DNA of 64,000 nucleotides from Bradyrhizobium canariense. Its GTDB lineage: Bacteria; Pseudomonadota; Alphaproteobacteria; Rhizobiales; Xanthobacteraceae. The notes under the pieces are model-generated. The model was not told where the DNA came from. It saw only the letters and a program-made list of their open reading frames with translations, and did not search any database. Both the position numbers and the translations under genes were made by a program. Of the stretch, positions 45,218 through 58,070 are shown piece by piece (position 1 is the first letter of the stretch; each line of letters opens with the position of its first letter). The stretch spans positions 62,001 through 126,000 of the forward strand of contig NZ_VSST01000020.1 of assembly GCF_019402665.1 (NCBI RefSeq), in the 5' to 3' direction.

Positions 45218-46849
45218 CTAATTGATCGGTCCCACCGTGAACGGGCCGATCGCGATGACGTGGCAGTCGCTGTCGCGCTTGGCGCAGTCGGCGAGCGCGG
45301 AATTGACGGCGGTCTGCTCGTCCGCGGCCTTGAGGCCGAGGCCCGGCCGGCCCGCGGTGCCGACCGCGACGGCGTTCCAGCCCATGCCGTCGGCGAGCTT
45401 GCGCACGACCTCGTCGCGCGCATCTGCGACGATCGAGGCGTTGGACGCCGCGTGGAAGAAGCCGGTGATCCTCAGCAGGGTCGGGATCGGCACGACGAAA
45501 TTCTCGTCGACCGCAACGACCAGGCAAGCGACGCCGGCGATCGCGCCGCACGATTCCAGCGAACGCCGCGCGGCATCGTCGGCGGATGATGCGCCCATCA
45601 CCATGAAATATTGACCGCCCGGGCCGAGCGCGACCGCGCGGGATTTTGCAGCGGGCACGAACATGTTCTCGAGGCGGACTTTCGCGGGATCGCGCACCAT
45701 CGGAAAGTCTTTGGAGGCAAAGGCACGCTCGGTCATGGCATCATGCCGGACGAATGGCTGCGGCGGCATCGGCGGCTTGCCGTGCGTGTAGACAATGTTG
45801 TTGCCAACCGCATAGAGCTCGCAGCGCCGCGGCGACTGCGCGGCATCGGCGCGCTTCTGACACTGATCGAGTGCGGCGTTGCGCGCGGCTTCCTCGTTCG
45901 GCTGATTCAACGACGCGCCGGTGAACCCGCCGACATTGAGCGCGAACGCCTTGTAGTTGCCGGCAGCGGAATAGTCGCCAGCCAGGTAGTTGCGGATGCG
46001 CTCGTTGATGAAGGGGACGCTGTCGGCGGGAAACTTGCCGGCCATCGGTGAAGCCGATGGTGCCGGCATGGGCATCGGCGCTTTCGCTGCCATGGTGGCT
46101 GACGGGCTTGGCGCTGCTGCCGCAGCCGCGCTGGGCATCGGACTTGATGCAGAGCTTGGCGCAATCGCTGCAACCGCCGGCGCCCTGGTGGTCTCGAGCT
46201 TGGTGAAATAGAGGAAGCCACCGACGCCGATGGCGACGACGGAGACGACACCGACCACCAGCGGCCACATCCAGTTCGGCGCGGCCGCAGCCTTCGCCAC
46301 CTTCTTGATCTGCGGCGTCGCGTAGCTGCCGTCCCCGCGCCGCATCGCCACCATGTAGGCGTGCACTGGCGTCGGGATGTTCTTGACCTCCTGCGCGCCG
46401 ATATCGGCGAACTGCACCGACAGCTTGTTGGCGACCTGCTCGTGCACGGCGCGGGAGACGCAGATGCCGCCGACCTCGGCGAGGCCCTCGAGCCGGGCGG
46501 CGATATTGACGCCGTCACCGAGCAGATCGCCATCGCGCTCGACCACGTCGCCGATGGTGATGCCGATGCGGAACGACATCTGCCGGCTTGGCGGATAGGC
46601 CATGTTGCGGGTTCGCAGGGATTCCTGAATGTCGATCGCGCAGCGCACCGCATCGACTGCGCTTGGAAATTCCGCGAGCACGGCGTCACCCGCAGTGTTG
46701 AAGATGCGTCCGCCCGCCTTGGCAATGAAATCGTCGACAACCTCGCGATAGGAGGCGAGACGCCGCAGCGTCTCCTCTTCGTCTTCCGCGACCAGTCGTG
46801 AATAGCCGGCAATATCGGCTGCGAAAATCGCTGCGATCTTGCGTTTCAT
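45218..46849 (-). CDS. Adenylate/guanylate cyclase with transmembrane helix and DUF4189 repeats
   Basis: This 543-aa protein begins with a class III cyclase catalytic domain (residues 1-170): AAIFAADIAGYSRLVAEDEEETL carries the first metal-binding Asp, and GGRIFNTAGDAVLAEFPSAVDAVR the second. A transmembrane segment follows (WMWPLVVGVVSVVAIGVGGFLYF, about 193-215) and an Ala/Pro/Met-rich linker (220-275). Two DUF4189-type segments complete it: FALNVGGFTGASLNQPNEEAARNAALDQCQ, and AVALGPGGQYFMVMGASSADDAARRSLESC with a further NSALADCAKRDSDCHVIAIG. The outer part is probably periplasmic and may sense a signal that tunes cyclic nucleotide synthesis. Confidence 0.85.
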   Translation of the reverse strand: MKRKIAAIFAADIAGYSRLVAEDEEETLRRLASYREVVDDFIAKAGGRIFNTAGDAVLAEFPSAVDAVRCAIDIQESLRTRNMAYPPSRQMSFRIGITIGDVVERDGDLLGDGVNIAARLEGLAEVGGICVSRAVHEQVANKLSVQFADIGAQEVKNIPTPVHAYMVAMRRGDGSYATPQIKKVAKAAAAPNWMWPLVVGVVSVVAIGVGGFLYFTKLETTRAPAVAAIAPSSASSPMPSAAAAAAPSPSATMAAKAPMPMPAPSASPMAGKFPADSVPFINERIRNYLAGDYSAAGNYKAFALNVGGFTGASLNQPNEEAARNAALDQCQKRADAAQSPRRCELYAVGNNIVYTHGKPPMPPQPFVRHDAMTERAFASKDFPMVRDPAKVRLENMFVPAAKSRAVALGPGGQYFMVMGASSADDAARRSLESCGAIAGVACLVVAVDENFVVPIPTLLRITGFFHAASNASIVADARDEVVRKLADGMGWNAVAVGTAGRPGLGLKAADEQTAVNSALADCAKRDSDCHVIAIGPFTVGPIN

Positions 46850-47001
46850 TTTGCGGCCGGCCCCCGGAACAAAGTTCGCGAGTGCAGAATGGCGCGATCG
46901 GCGGCGCGGTGCAACAAAGTTTCAGCGCCCGCCACTTCCGTGACGAGCGCTGAACTTATTCAGGAATTTTCAGTTCGGGCCCCGGCGCGATGCACCGGGG
47001 C

Positions 47002-47463
<462 letters not shown>

Positions 47464-47495
47464 CTATTCGCTACTCCCTGCTCGCCCTTCGCAGC

Positions 47496-48959
<1,464 letters not shown>

Positions 48960-48990
48960 TTACTTGAACGACCGTCGTTTGGTTCGTGCG

Positions 48991-49866
48991 TCAGACCGCC
49001 TCGGCGCCGGAGATGATCTCGATCAGCTCCTTGGTGATCTGGGCTTGACGGGTTCGGTTGTAGATCTGGGTTTGCTTGCGGATCATTTCGCCCGCGTTGC
49101 GGGTGGCGTTGTCCATCGAGCTCATCTGCGCGCCGTAGAACGAGGCGTTGTTTTCCAGCAGCGCGCGGAAAATCTGCACCGCGATATTCCGCGGCAACAG
49201 GCCGGAGAGGAGTTCGTCTTCCTCCGGCTCGTAGTCGTAGGACGTCGACGGCGCGTTCGCCGCCTTTTCTTCCACGGTCAACGGAATGATCTGCTGCGCG
49301 GTCGGGACCTGGGCGATCACCGACTTGAACTGCGCGTAGAACAGCGTGCAGACGTCGAATTCGCCGTTGTCGAAGCGGGCCAGGACCTTCTTGGCGATGT
49401 CCTCGGCGTTGAGGAAGCCGAGCTGACGAACGCCGCGCAGGTCGAGGTGCTCGATGATCTGCTTGTCGTACAGGCGGCGGAGCTGCTCGTAGCCCTTGCG
49501 ACCGACGCAGAAGAATTTGACTTCCTTGCCCTGCGCGATCAGCGCCTGGGCGCGCTCGCGCGCGAGACGCACGATCGAGGAGTTGAAGGCGCCGGACAGA
49601 CCACGCTCGCCGGTGCAGACCAGCAGCAGGTGAACCTGATCCTTGCCGGTGCCGCCCAGCAGCACCGGAGCGCCGGGCGAACCGGCGGCAGCGCTGGCGA
49701 TGTTGGAGATCACCGCGCTCATCTTGTCGGCATAGGGCCGCGCCGCCTCGGCCGCCTGCTGGGCGCGGCGCAACCGGGACGCCGCGACCATCTGCATGGC
49801 CTTGGTGATCTTCTGCGTCGCCTTGGTGGAGGCGATGCGGACGCGCATGTCTTTAAGTGACGCCAT
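48991..49866 (-). CDS. atpG: ATP synthase F1 gamma subunit
   Basis: This 291-aa protein begins [36 protein letters not shown] and ends [47 protein letters not shown] (split here by conserved [15 protein letters not shown]), the two long helices of the rotary shaft. The middle has [20 protein letters not shown]. Between it and atpA lies an interspersed repeat. Confidence 0.97.
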   Translation of the reverse strand: MASLKDMRVRIASTKATQKITKAMQMVAASRLRRAQQAAEAARPYADKMSAVISNIASAAAGSPGAPVLLGGTGKDQVHLLLVCTGERGLSGAFNSSIVRLARERAQALIAQGKEVKFFCVGRKGYEQLRRLYDKQIIEHLDLRGVRQLGFLNAEDIAKKVLARFDNGEFDVCTLFYAQFKSVIAQVPTAQQIIPLTVEEKAANAPSTSYDYEPEEDELLSGLLPRNIAVQIFRALLENNASFYGAQMSSMDNATRNAGEMIRKQTQIYNRTRQAQITKELIEIISGAEAV

Positions 49867-49921
49867 TCTTCGTTCACCCCGGCGGTTCGACCCCTTGGAT
49901 CAAGCCGCTAGCCTATCCCAG

Positions 49922-50012
49922 TCGTCATGCCCGGGCGTGTCCCGGGCATCCACGTCTTCGTTTCTATGCAGTGAGGCACGGAAGGCCGGGACACGAAGCC
50001 CGGCCTTGCGAC
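49922..50012. repeat. Interspersed palindromic repeat inside the atp operon
   Basis: CGTCATGCCCGGGCGTGTCCCGGGCATCC forms a strong hairpin (GCCCGGG / CCCGGGC), and a second hairpin GCCGGGACACGAAGCCCGGC lies near 49993-50011. The CGTCATGCCCGGGC type is a common Bradyrhizobium intergenic repeat. It sits in the 153 bp between atpA and atpG, so it is transcribed with the operon. Confidence 0.8.
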
Positions 50013-50019
50013 CGTTCTC

Positions 50020-52109
<2,090 letters not shown>

Positions 52110-52559
52110 AGACGTGCTCTTTTTGCTGTCAAACTCGCAAGGGAAAAACCGTCGCCACAAAGCGGCGCCTAGCGATCCAAGCCCTTGGAATTCAAGCGGG
52201 ACTTCGATTTTCGACCCCGCACGGAAGTGCCGGGCTCGTTAAAATCGCGGCTTTGCTAACATAGCAGGCGCGCACGTGCAACATGACGCCAAATTAAAGG
52301 CATGACGTTCTGTCGCCAGTTCGTCGCACTCCACGACGACGCGACGACGACCTGCCATGCCGCGGAATTGCCACAGCCCCTAAGCCCACCCCCGAGCCGA
52401 TGCCGGCCATTGGTTCCTGCCCTCAGCGCATAGCGGCCATGAACACGGATCGTTGAGGCGTGATTCCGGCGCACCCAGCTTCACTCGCCGAATACTTTCC
52501 GAATTCTAAATGCGGAAAGCGATGACTTCGTTTTACAGTATTCGCGAGTAATTTAGAGG

Positions 52560-52574
52560 TTAACGAATCGTTAA
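52560..52574. promoter_or_regulatory. CtrA-type box containing a CcrM (GANTC) site
   Basis: The sequence TTAACGAATCGTTAA is a perfect palindrome (one central base) and matches the CtrA consensus TTAA-N7-TTAA exactly. Its centre contains GAATC, a GANTC site for the cell-cycle methyltransferase CcrM. It lies in the 646-bp interval between the divergent atpH and rlpA genes, about 180 bp before the rlpA start. The rest of that interval has no gene. Confidence 0.7.
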
Positions 52575-52716
52575 ATTCCAATATTACGGAATGTCGGCTG
52601 AATATCTCCGCCGGTAACAAGATATTACACGGCGACACAGAACGGATTTACTGCCCAATTCACGCCTCATTAGGAATCGAAACGCGGTCCCGCTCGCAAA
52701 CTTACGGGGGCTCCAC

Positions 52717-52734
52717 TTGCCACATATGTGGCAA
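52717..52734. promoter_or_regulatory. Perfect 18-bp palindrome in the rlpA leader
   Basis: TTGCCACAT is followed directly by its complement ATGTGGCAA, ending 21 bp before the rlpA start codon. Length, symmetry and position suggest a dimeric repressor site overlapping the rlpA promoter or its leader; the factor is not identifiable by eye. Confidence 0.6.
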
Positions 52735-52755
52735 TACTAGCTTAGGGACCAATAT

Positions 52756-53265
52756 ATGCTTTGTTTGAAGACGCTGGGCTCAGTGACCCGGCCGCGTACG
52801 GCGATCGCTTTTGTTGCCGCAACTCTTCTCATCGGGGGAACTGCCACCGAAGCTTCCGCCAAATCCCGGCATCACCATCGGTATTCCCACCATCATCACC
52901 GCAACCAGGCCCAGAACGATGCCAACACGTCCTCCGATTGGCGTAACGCCAATGCGTCGATGACGCCGTCGCAGGGCACCGGACGTGCCTTCTCCGGCAT
53001 GGCTTCCTTTTACGGGAACGAGTCCGGCAGCAGGACTGCCTCGGGCCAGCGCTTCAACCAGAACGCCATGACCGCGGCGCACCGTTCGCTGCCGTTCGGC
53101 ACCAAGCTGCGGGTCACCCATGGCGGCTCCAGCGTCATCGTCACCATCAACGACCGTGGCCCGTTCGTTCGCGGCCGTGTCCTCGACCTCTCCACGGGCG
53201 CTGCCCGCGCTATCGGCCTCACCGGCGCCGGCGTCGGCCGCGTCACCGCGGAAGTCGTCTCCTAA
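52756..53265 (+). CDS. rlpA: Septal ring lytic transglycosylase RlpA family protein
   Basis: This 169-aa protein has a signal peptide (TAIAFVAATLLIGGTATEASA) and a His-rich stretch (RHHHRYSHHHHR). The double-psi beta-barrel domain from residue 75 has GMASFYGNESGSRTASGQRFNQNAMTAAHRSLPFGTKLRVTHGG, VTINDRGPFVRGRVLDLS and the terminal GVGRVTAEVV. Only the DPBB domain is present (no SPOR domain), as in many short alphaproteobacterial homologues. Upstream CtrA-type and palindromic sites suggest cell-cycle-linked expression. Confidence 0.92.
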   Translation: MLCLKTLGSVTRPRTAIAFVAATLLIGGTATEASAKSRHHHRYSHHHHRNQAQNDANTSSDWRNANASMTPSQGTGRAFSGMASFYGNESGSRTASGQRFNQNAMTAAHRSLPFGTKLRVTHGGSSVIVTINDRGPFVRGRVLDLSTGAARAIGLTGAGVGRVTAEVVS

Positions 53266-53284
53266 AGCGCGCGACGCGTGAAAC

Positions 53285-53314
53285 AAGCCCGCCGTCTTGG
53301 GGGACGGCGGGCTT
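53285..53314 (+). terminator. Hairpin terminator after rlpA
   Basis: AAGCCCGCCGTC and GACGGCGGGCTT pair perfectly over 12 bp around a 6-nt loop, 20 bp after the rlpA stop. No long T-run follows (TTCGTC), so efficiency is uncertain; an interspersed palindrome begins immediately after. Confidence 0.75.
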
Positions 53315-53315
53315 C

Positions 53316-53418
53316 GTCATTCCGGGGCGCGCGCAGCGCGAGCCCGGAATCCATCGAACAGCAGGGTCGGTGGATGAATGGATTCCGGGTTCGCGACTTC
53401 GTCGCGCCCCGGAATGAC
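53316..53418. repeat. Interspersed palindromic repeat (GTCATTCCGGGGCGCG type)
   Basis: GTCATTCCGGGGCGCG at the left end and CGCGCCCCGGAATGAC at the right end are complementary. Inner arms CCCGGAATCCATC and GATGGATTCCGGG-like sequence (with an inserted TGAAT) complete a long cruciform. It separates the convergent rlpA and priA genes and ends 5 bp before the priA stop. Confidence 0.85.
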
Positions 53419-53423
53419 AGCGG

Positions 53424-55634
53424 CTACAAAAAGCTCTGCGGATCGACGTCGACCTCGAGCTTTTGATTGCCCTTCGGCTTCGGGCATACGGCAAGCCAGT
53501 TGCGCAGATAATCCGACAGGTCGAAGCCGCGCGCCGATTTCACCAGGATGCGGAAGCGGTAGCGACCCTTGATGACGGCGAGCGGGGCTTCCGCTGGGCC
53601 CAGCACCACCACCCGCTCGTCGCGCGGCGCGAGCGCAACGAGGTGGCGGCCGAAGCCTTCGGCGCTCGGCCGGTCGCCGGCGGAAATGATCAGGCTCGCG
53701 AGCCGCCCGAACGGCGGATACAGCGTGCGTTCGCGCAAATCGATCTCGCTGTCGTAGAACGCTTCACGGTCGCAGGCGATCAGCGCCTTCATCACGGGAT
53801 GGTCGGGCTGGTGGGTCTGGAGATAGCCGACGCCGCGGCCCTGCTCGCGCCCGGCGCGGCCGATCACCTGGTTGAGCAATTGCCAGGTGCGCTCGGAGGC
53901 GCGCGGATCGCCATTGGACAGGCCGAGATCCGCATCGACCACGCCGACAAGATTGAGCCGCGGGAAATTGTGGCCCTTGGCGACGAGCTGGGTGCCGATG
54001 ATGACGTCGACGCGGCCCTCCGCGATGTCATTCAGCTCGGAGCGCATCGTCTCGATCGAGGTGATGAGATCGCTCGACAGCACCATCGTGCGCGCCTCCG
54101 GGAACAGCGCGGCCGCCTCTTCCTGCAAGCGCTCGACGCCGGGCCCGACCGCGACCAGCGATTCCTCCGCCGCGCAATGCGGACAGGTTTGCGGGCGCGG
54201 CATCGAGAAACCGCAATGGTGACAGACGAGGCGCTGGCGGAAGCGGTGATCGACCAGCCAGGCGTCGCAGATGGTGCAGGCAAAGCGATGGCCGCAGGCG
54301 CGGCACAGCGTCAACGGCGCATAGCCGCGGCGATTGAGAAACAATAGCGCCTGCTCGCGCCGCTCGATCGCGGTCCTGATCTCGGACGCCAGCCGCGGCG
54401 AGATGAAGCGGCCGCGCGCCGGCGGCTCGCGGCGCATGTCGATGGCCTCGATATGCGGCATGTGCTGGCCGCCGAAGCGTGACGGCAGCGCGATGCGCTG
54501 ATAGCGGTTCTTGCGCGCATTGACCTCGGACTCGACCGACGGCGTCGCCGATGCCAGCACGATCGGAACCTTCGCGATATGCGCGCGCACCACCGCCATG
54601 TCGCGGGCGTGATAATGCACGCCTTCGTCCTGCTTGTAGGCCTGGTCGTGCTCTTCATCGACCACGATGAGGCCGAGATTGGCGTAGGGCAGAAACAGCG
54701 CCGAGCGCGCGCCGACCACGACCGGCGCGCTGCCCTCGGAGATCGCCGCCCAATTGCGTGCGCGGGTGCGCGGCGTCAGCTCGGAATGCCATTCCAAGGG
54801 ACGCACGCCAAAACGCTGCGCGAAGCGATCGAGGAACTGGCCGGTGAGCGCGATCTCCGGCATCAGGATCAGCGACTGTTTTCCGCGGCGGATCGCCTCG
54901 GCCACGGCTTCGAAGTAAACCTCGGTCTTGCCCGAGCCGGTGACACCGTCGAGCAGCGCGACGTGAAAGCTGCCGTTGGCCGCGAGCGCGCGCATCGCAT
55001 CAACTCCGGCGCGCTGGAGCGGCGAAAAATCCGGCCGGCTGAAATCCGGATCGGGCGGCGGCGGCGGTGGAGGCGGCGGCATCGGCTCGACCGTGAGCGT
55101 GCCTTCGTCGACGAGGCCGTCGATCACGCCGGCCGAAACGCCGGCCTCCTTGGCCGCCTCGGACTTGCCGTGCAGCAGCCGGTCCGACAGCACCTCGATC
55201 AGGCGCTGCCGCGCCGGCGTCAGTCGCCGCGGGAGATCGCCGGTCAGGCGCACGCCGGCGCGCACCCGCTCGGGGCCGAGGTTCTCGCCCATCCGCAGGC
55301 ACATGCGCAGCACCATGCCGCGCGGGCTCAGCGTGTAATTGGCGATCCAGTCCACGACTGCACGCAGCTCGGGCTTCAGCGGCGGGATGTCGAGCTTTTC
55401 GCTGACCTCCTTGAGGCGGTTGTGCAGGCGCGGATCCGGATTGGCGTTTTCGGCCCAAACCACGGCGAGCACCTCGCGCGGGCCGAGCGGCACGCCAATA
55501 ATGTCGCCCGCCTTCAGCTCCATCCCACGCGGCACCTTGTACGAATAGGTCTGGTCGAGCGCGACCGGCACCAGCACGTCGACCATGCGGGTCGCGTTGG
55601 CGGAGACGGCGTTGCTGCGCGACGTGTGGTCCAT
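53424..55634 (-). CDS. priA: Primosomal protein N' (replication restart helicase)
   Basis: This 736-aa protein has an N-terminal 3'-OH binding domain (VDVLVPVALDQTYSYKVP), Walker A DGVTGSGKTEVYFE and the DEEH box IVVDEEHDQAYKQD. The zinc-binding cysteines are in CRACGHRFACTICDAW and CHHCGFSMPRPQTCPHC. The helicase C domain has GTQLVAKGHNFPRLNLVGVVDADLGL. Intact and of normal length. A Pro-rich run (MPPPPPPPPP) lies near residue 185. It is divergent from xerC. Confidence 0.96.
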   Translation of the reverse strand: MDHTSRSNAVSANATRMVDVLVPVALDQTYSYKVPRGMELKAGDIIGVPLGPREVLAVVWAENANPDPRLHNRLKEVSEKLDIPPLKPELRAVVDWIANYTLSPRGMVLRMCLRMGENLGPERVRAGVRLTGDLPRRLTPARQRLIEVLSDRLLHGKSEAAKEAGVSAGVIDGLVDEGTLTVEPMPPPPPPPPPDPDFSRPDFSPLQRAGVDAMRALAANGSFHVALLDGVTGSGKTEVYFEAVAEAIRRGKQSLILMPEIALTGQFLDRFAQRFGVRPLEWHSELTPRTRARNWAAISEGSAPVVVGARSALFLPYANLGLIVVDEEHDQAYKQDEGVHYHARDMAVVRAHIAKVPIVLASATPSVESEVNARKNRYQRIALPSRFGGQHMPHIEAIDMRREPPARGRFISPRLASEIRTAIERREQALLFLNRRGYAPLTLCRACGHRFACTICDAWLVDHRFRQRLVCHHCGFSMPRPQTCPHCAAEESLVAVGPGVERLQEEAAALFPEARTMVLSSDLITSIETMRSELNDIAEGRVDVIIGTQLVAKGHNFPRLNLVGVVDADLGLSNGDPRASERTWQLLNQVIGRAGREQGRGVGYLQTHQPDHPVMKALIACDREAFYDSEIDLRERTLYPPFGRLASLIISAGDRPSAEGFGRHLVALAPRDERVVVLGPAEAPLAVIKGRYRFRILVKSARGFDLSDYLRNWLAVCPKPKGNQKLEVDVDPQSFL

Positions 55635-55745
55635 GGAGGGGAATCGGAACCCGGGGGCTTCAAGGCTAGCGCCCTGAGGCGGCCTTAGCGAACGATAAAC
55701 GAGTGTGATGCGATATACTGAGTGGAATCACCACGTCCAGAGCGC

Positions 55746-56711
55746 ATGAGCAAAGCGGCCGCCCCACAGATCGAGCTCGCCAGCGCCGATCCTGACATCG
55801 CGCAGGAGATGACGCGCTGGCTGTCGCATCTCGGCGCGGAGCGACGGCTGTCGCCGAAGACGCTCGAGGCCTATGGCCGCGATTTGCGGCAGTGCCTGAA
55901 TTTCCTCTGCGGCCATTGGGGCGAGCGGGTGACGCTGAAGCGTTTCGCCGCGCTGGAAGCCACCGATATCAGGGCCTTCATGGCGATGCGCCGCGCCGAT
56001 GATATTGCCGGGCGCTCGCTGATGCGCGCACTCGCGGGCCTGCGCTCGTTTGGCCGCTTCCTCGAACGCGAAGGCAAGGGCAAGGTCGGCGCACTCTCGG
56101 CGATCCGCGCGCCGAAAGTCGCAAAGAGCCTGCCAAAGCCGCTGCCGATGGCGTCGGCCAAACGTCTTGCGGACGCCGACGAGCGCGCCGGCGAGGATCG
56201 CGAGACCTGGATTTTGGCGCGCGATGCCGCGGTGATGGCACTCCTCTACGGCTCGGGCCTGCGCATCTCCGAAGCGCTGGGGCTGACGCGCCGCGAGGTG
56301 CCGCGTCCCGGTGAAGGCGACGTGCTGATCGTGACAGGCAAAGGCAACAAGACCCGCATGGTGCCGGTGCTCCAGAACGTGCTCGCGCTCGTGCAGGAGT
56401 ATGTCGCGATGTGCCCGTATCCGCTGCCGGCCGAAGGCCCGATCTTCGTCGGCGCACGCGGCGGGCCGTTGAGCCCGCGCATCATCCAGCTCGCGATGGA
56501 GCGGCTGCGCGGCGCGCTCGGCCTGCCCGACAGCGCCACGCCGCACGCGCTCCGGCATTCCTTCGCCACGCATCTGTTGTCGCGCGGCGGCGATTTGCGC
56601 GCGATCCAGGAATTGCTCGGCCATGCCTCGCTCTCGACCACGCAGATCTATACCGGCATCGATGCCGAGCGGCTGCTGGAAGTCTATGCCAGCGCGCATC
56701 CGCGGCGCTGA
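55746..56711 (+). CDS. xerC: Tyrosine recombinase XerC
   Basis: This 321-aa chromosome dimer-resolution recombinase starts MSKAAAPQIELA. The N-terminal SAM-like domain contains WLSHLGAERRLSPKTLEAYGRDLRQCLNFL. Catalytic residues occur in LYGSGLRISEALGL (Arg), GKGNKTRMVPV (Lys), HALRHSFATHLLSRGGDLRAIQELLGHASLSTTQIY (His, Arg, His, Tyr). Location beside priA is the common rhizobial arrangement and separates it clearly from the element integrase at 23.9-25.5 kb. Confidence 0.93.
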   Translation: MSKAAAPQIELASADPDIAQEMTRWLSHLGAERRLSPKTLEAYGRDLRQCLNFLCGHWGERVTLKRFAALEATDIRAFMAMRRADDIAGRSLMRALAGLRSFGRFLEREGKGKVGALSAIRAPKVAKSLPKPLPMASAKRLADADERAGEDRETWILARDAAVMALLYGSGLRISEALGLTRREVPRPGEGDVLIVTGKGNKTRMVPVLQNVLALVQEYVAMCPYPLPAEGPIFVGARGGPLSPRIIQLAMERLRGALGLPDSATPHALRHSFATHLLSRGGDLRAIQELLGHASLSTTQIYTGIDAERLLEVYASAHPRR

Positions 56712-56811
56712 TGCTGACATGAAGCTGTCATAGCAAGCCTCGCGGCGCGCATGCCTCTTGCGCGGCGCCCGCGGTTCGGTCAATCGTGGGGAACCGAGCC
56801 AGGAGGAATTT

Positions 56812-57402
56812 ATGAGCGCACATGAAAGCATGGAGCATGCCGAGCACGCCGAACACGCGTCCGGCTCGAACAAGAAGATCGCGCTCCTGATCGCGGTCCT
56901 GGCGCTGTTCCTGGCGATCTCCGAGACGCTCGGCAAGGGCGCCCAGACCGAATCGATCAGCAAGAACGTCGAGGCCTCCAACCTCTGGGCCTTCTTCCAG
57001 GCCAAGAGCATCCGCCGCACCGTGGTGCAGACCATGGCCGACCAGGGCAAGCTCATCCTCGGCGCGGCGAGCGACGAGGCCAACAAGGTGGCCGTGCAGA
57101 AGCAGATCGAGGACTGGCAGAAGACCGCGCAGCGCTACCGCTCCGAGCCCGAGACCGGCGAAGGCACCGAGCAGCTGGCCGAAAAGGCCAAGCACGCCGA
57201 GCATGAACGCGACGAGGCGACTGCGAAATATCATCACTTCGAGCTGGCGTCCGCCGCCTTCCAGATCGGCATCGTCCTGGCCTCGGCGACGATCATCACC
57301 GGCATGCTACCGCTCGCCTGGATCGCGGGCCTGCTGTCGCTTGCCGGACTTGGAATGACCGTGCTCGGCGCATGGTCGCCGCATCTGCTGCATCTGCATT
57401 GA
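56812..57402 (+). CDS. DUF4337 membrane protein
   Basis: This 196-aa protein with a perfect AGGAGG before the ATG has a short His/Glu-rich N-terminus (HESMEHAEHAEHA) and a first transmembrane helix (KIALLIAVLALFLAISETLG). An amphipathic region of about 100 residues has likely coiled coil (VQKQIEDWQKTAQRYRSE and AEKAKHAEHERDEATAKYHHFE). Two C-terminal transmembrane helices (GIVLASATIITGMLPLAWIAGLLSLAGLGMTV) finish it. This is the DUF4337 layout; function unknown. The strong ribosome-binding site suggests good expression. Confidence 0.85.
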   Translation: MSAHESMEHAEHAEHASGSNKKIALLIAVLALFLAISETLGKGAQTESISKNVEASNLWAFFQAKSIRRTVVQTMADQGKLILGAASDEANKVAVQKQIEDWQKTAQRYRSEPETGEGTEQLAEKAKHAEHERDEATAKYHHFELASAAFQIGIVLASATIITGMLPLAWIAGLLSLAGLGMTVLGAWSPHLLHLH

Positions 57403-57411
57403 GGCTCGTAA

Positions 57412-57486
57412 CCCGCATGAGCGCAGCGACATGCGGGGAGCCACAATAAGGAATCCCGGATATCGCTTTGCTCATCCGGGCTACGC
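57412..57486. repeat. Short interspersed palindromic repeat
   Basis: ACCCGCATGAGCGCAGCGACATGCGGG and CCCGGATATCGCTTTGCTCATCCGGG each form hairpins, within a motif (GGAATCCCGGATATCGC...GGGCTACG) that is common between alphaproteobacterial genes. It separates the convergent DUF4337 and membrane-protein genes. Confidence 0.7.
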
Positions 57487-57506
57487 GACGCTCATTGCGT
57501 CGACGC

Positions 57507-58037
57507 TCAACGCGCTTCGTGCACGCTCTTGCGAAAACGCTGGATCAGGCGGAGGGTTCGTGAGGACCAGCCTTCGCCGTTGCCGGCGATCAGCTCCTTG
57601 ATGCGCCGCTTGACCGGATCGACCAGCTCGGCGGCCTTGGCACGCAGCTTCAGCACCAGATCGTACAGCCGCTCGAACCAGTGCATCTCCATCAGCTTGT
57701 CGCGCGTCACATCGAACACGAAGGCGGTGACGCCGACCCCGAGCAGCTTTGCGAACACGATGGTGAAGACCGCGCTGGTCCAGTATTCGTGCGTGAGCAG
57801 CCACAGGCCGACCAGCTTGAGCGGAAACAGCGGGATGATGGGCACGGCGAACACGATCAGCGTCATCGCCGGCGACAGCGCATCGACGCGGTCCGACAGC
57901 CATTGCTTGAAGCGGGCGAGCGGGACGATTGCGACAACCCGCGCGACGATCGGTTCGAGATGGTCCCACAGCCAGGCTTCGATCAGGAAGATGATCGCAA
58001 GCAGGACCCAGACCGGTTGAAGCAGGCGGCGTAGCAT
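57507..58037 (-). CDS. Membrane protein of unknown function, 176 aa
   Basis: Starts MLRRLLQPVWVLLAIIFLIEAWLWD, chosen at the ATG at 58037; the 11 extra upstream residues are not conserved-looking. Three to four hydrophobic segments (8-22, 57-80, 88-113) are followed by a soluble basic tail with helical LYDLVLKLRAKAAELVDPVKRRIKEL. No enzyme motif is seen. It lies 34 bp downstream of lpd on the same strand and may be co-transcribed with it. Confidence 0.75.
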   Translation of the reverse strand: MLRRLLQPVWVLLAIIFLIEAWLWDHLEPIVARVVAIVPLARFKQWLSDRVDALSPAMTLIVFAVPIIPLFPLKLVGLWLLTHEYWTSAVFTIVFAKLLGVGVTAFVFDVTRDKLMEMHWFERLYDLVLKLRAKAAELVDPVKRRIKELIAGNGEGWSSRTLRLIQRFRKSVHEAR

Positions 58038-58070
58038 GTGTTTCCCGCCCGATTCGGCGCTGGGCGCCAC

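Noticed and set aside
52110..52160. 17-residue N-terminal extension of AtpH
   Set aside because: It is not part of the conserved delta-subunit domain; the conserved domain begins just after the GTG at 52109.
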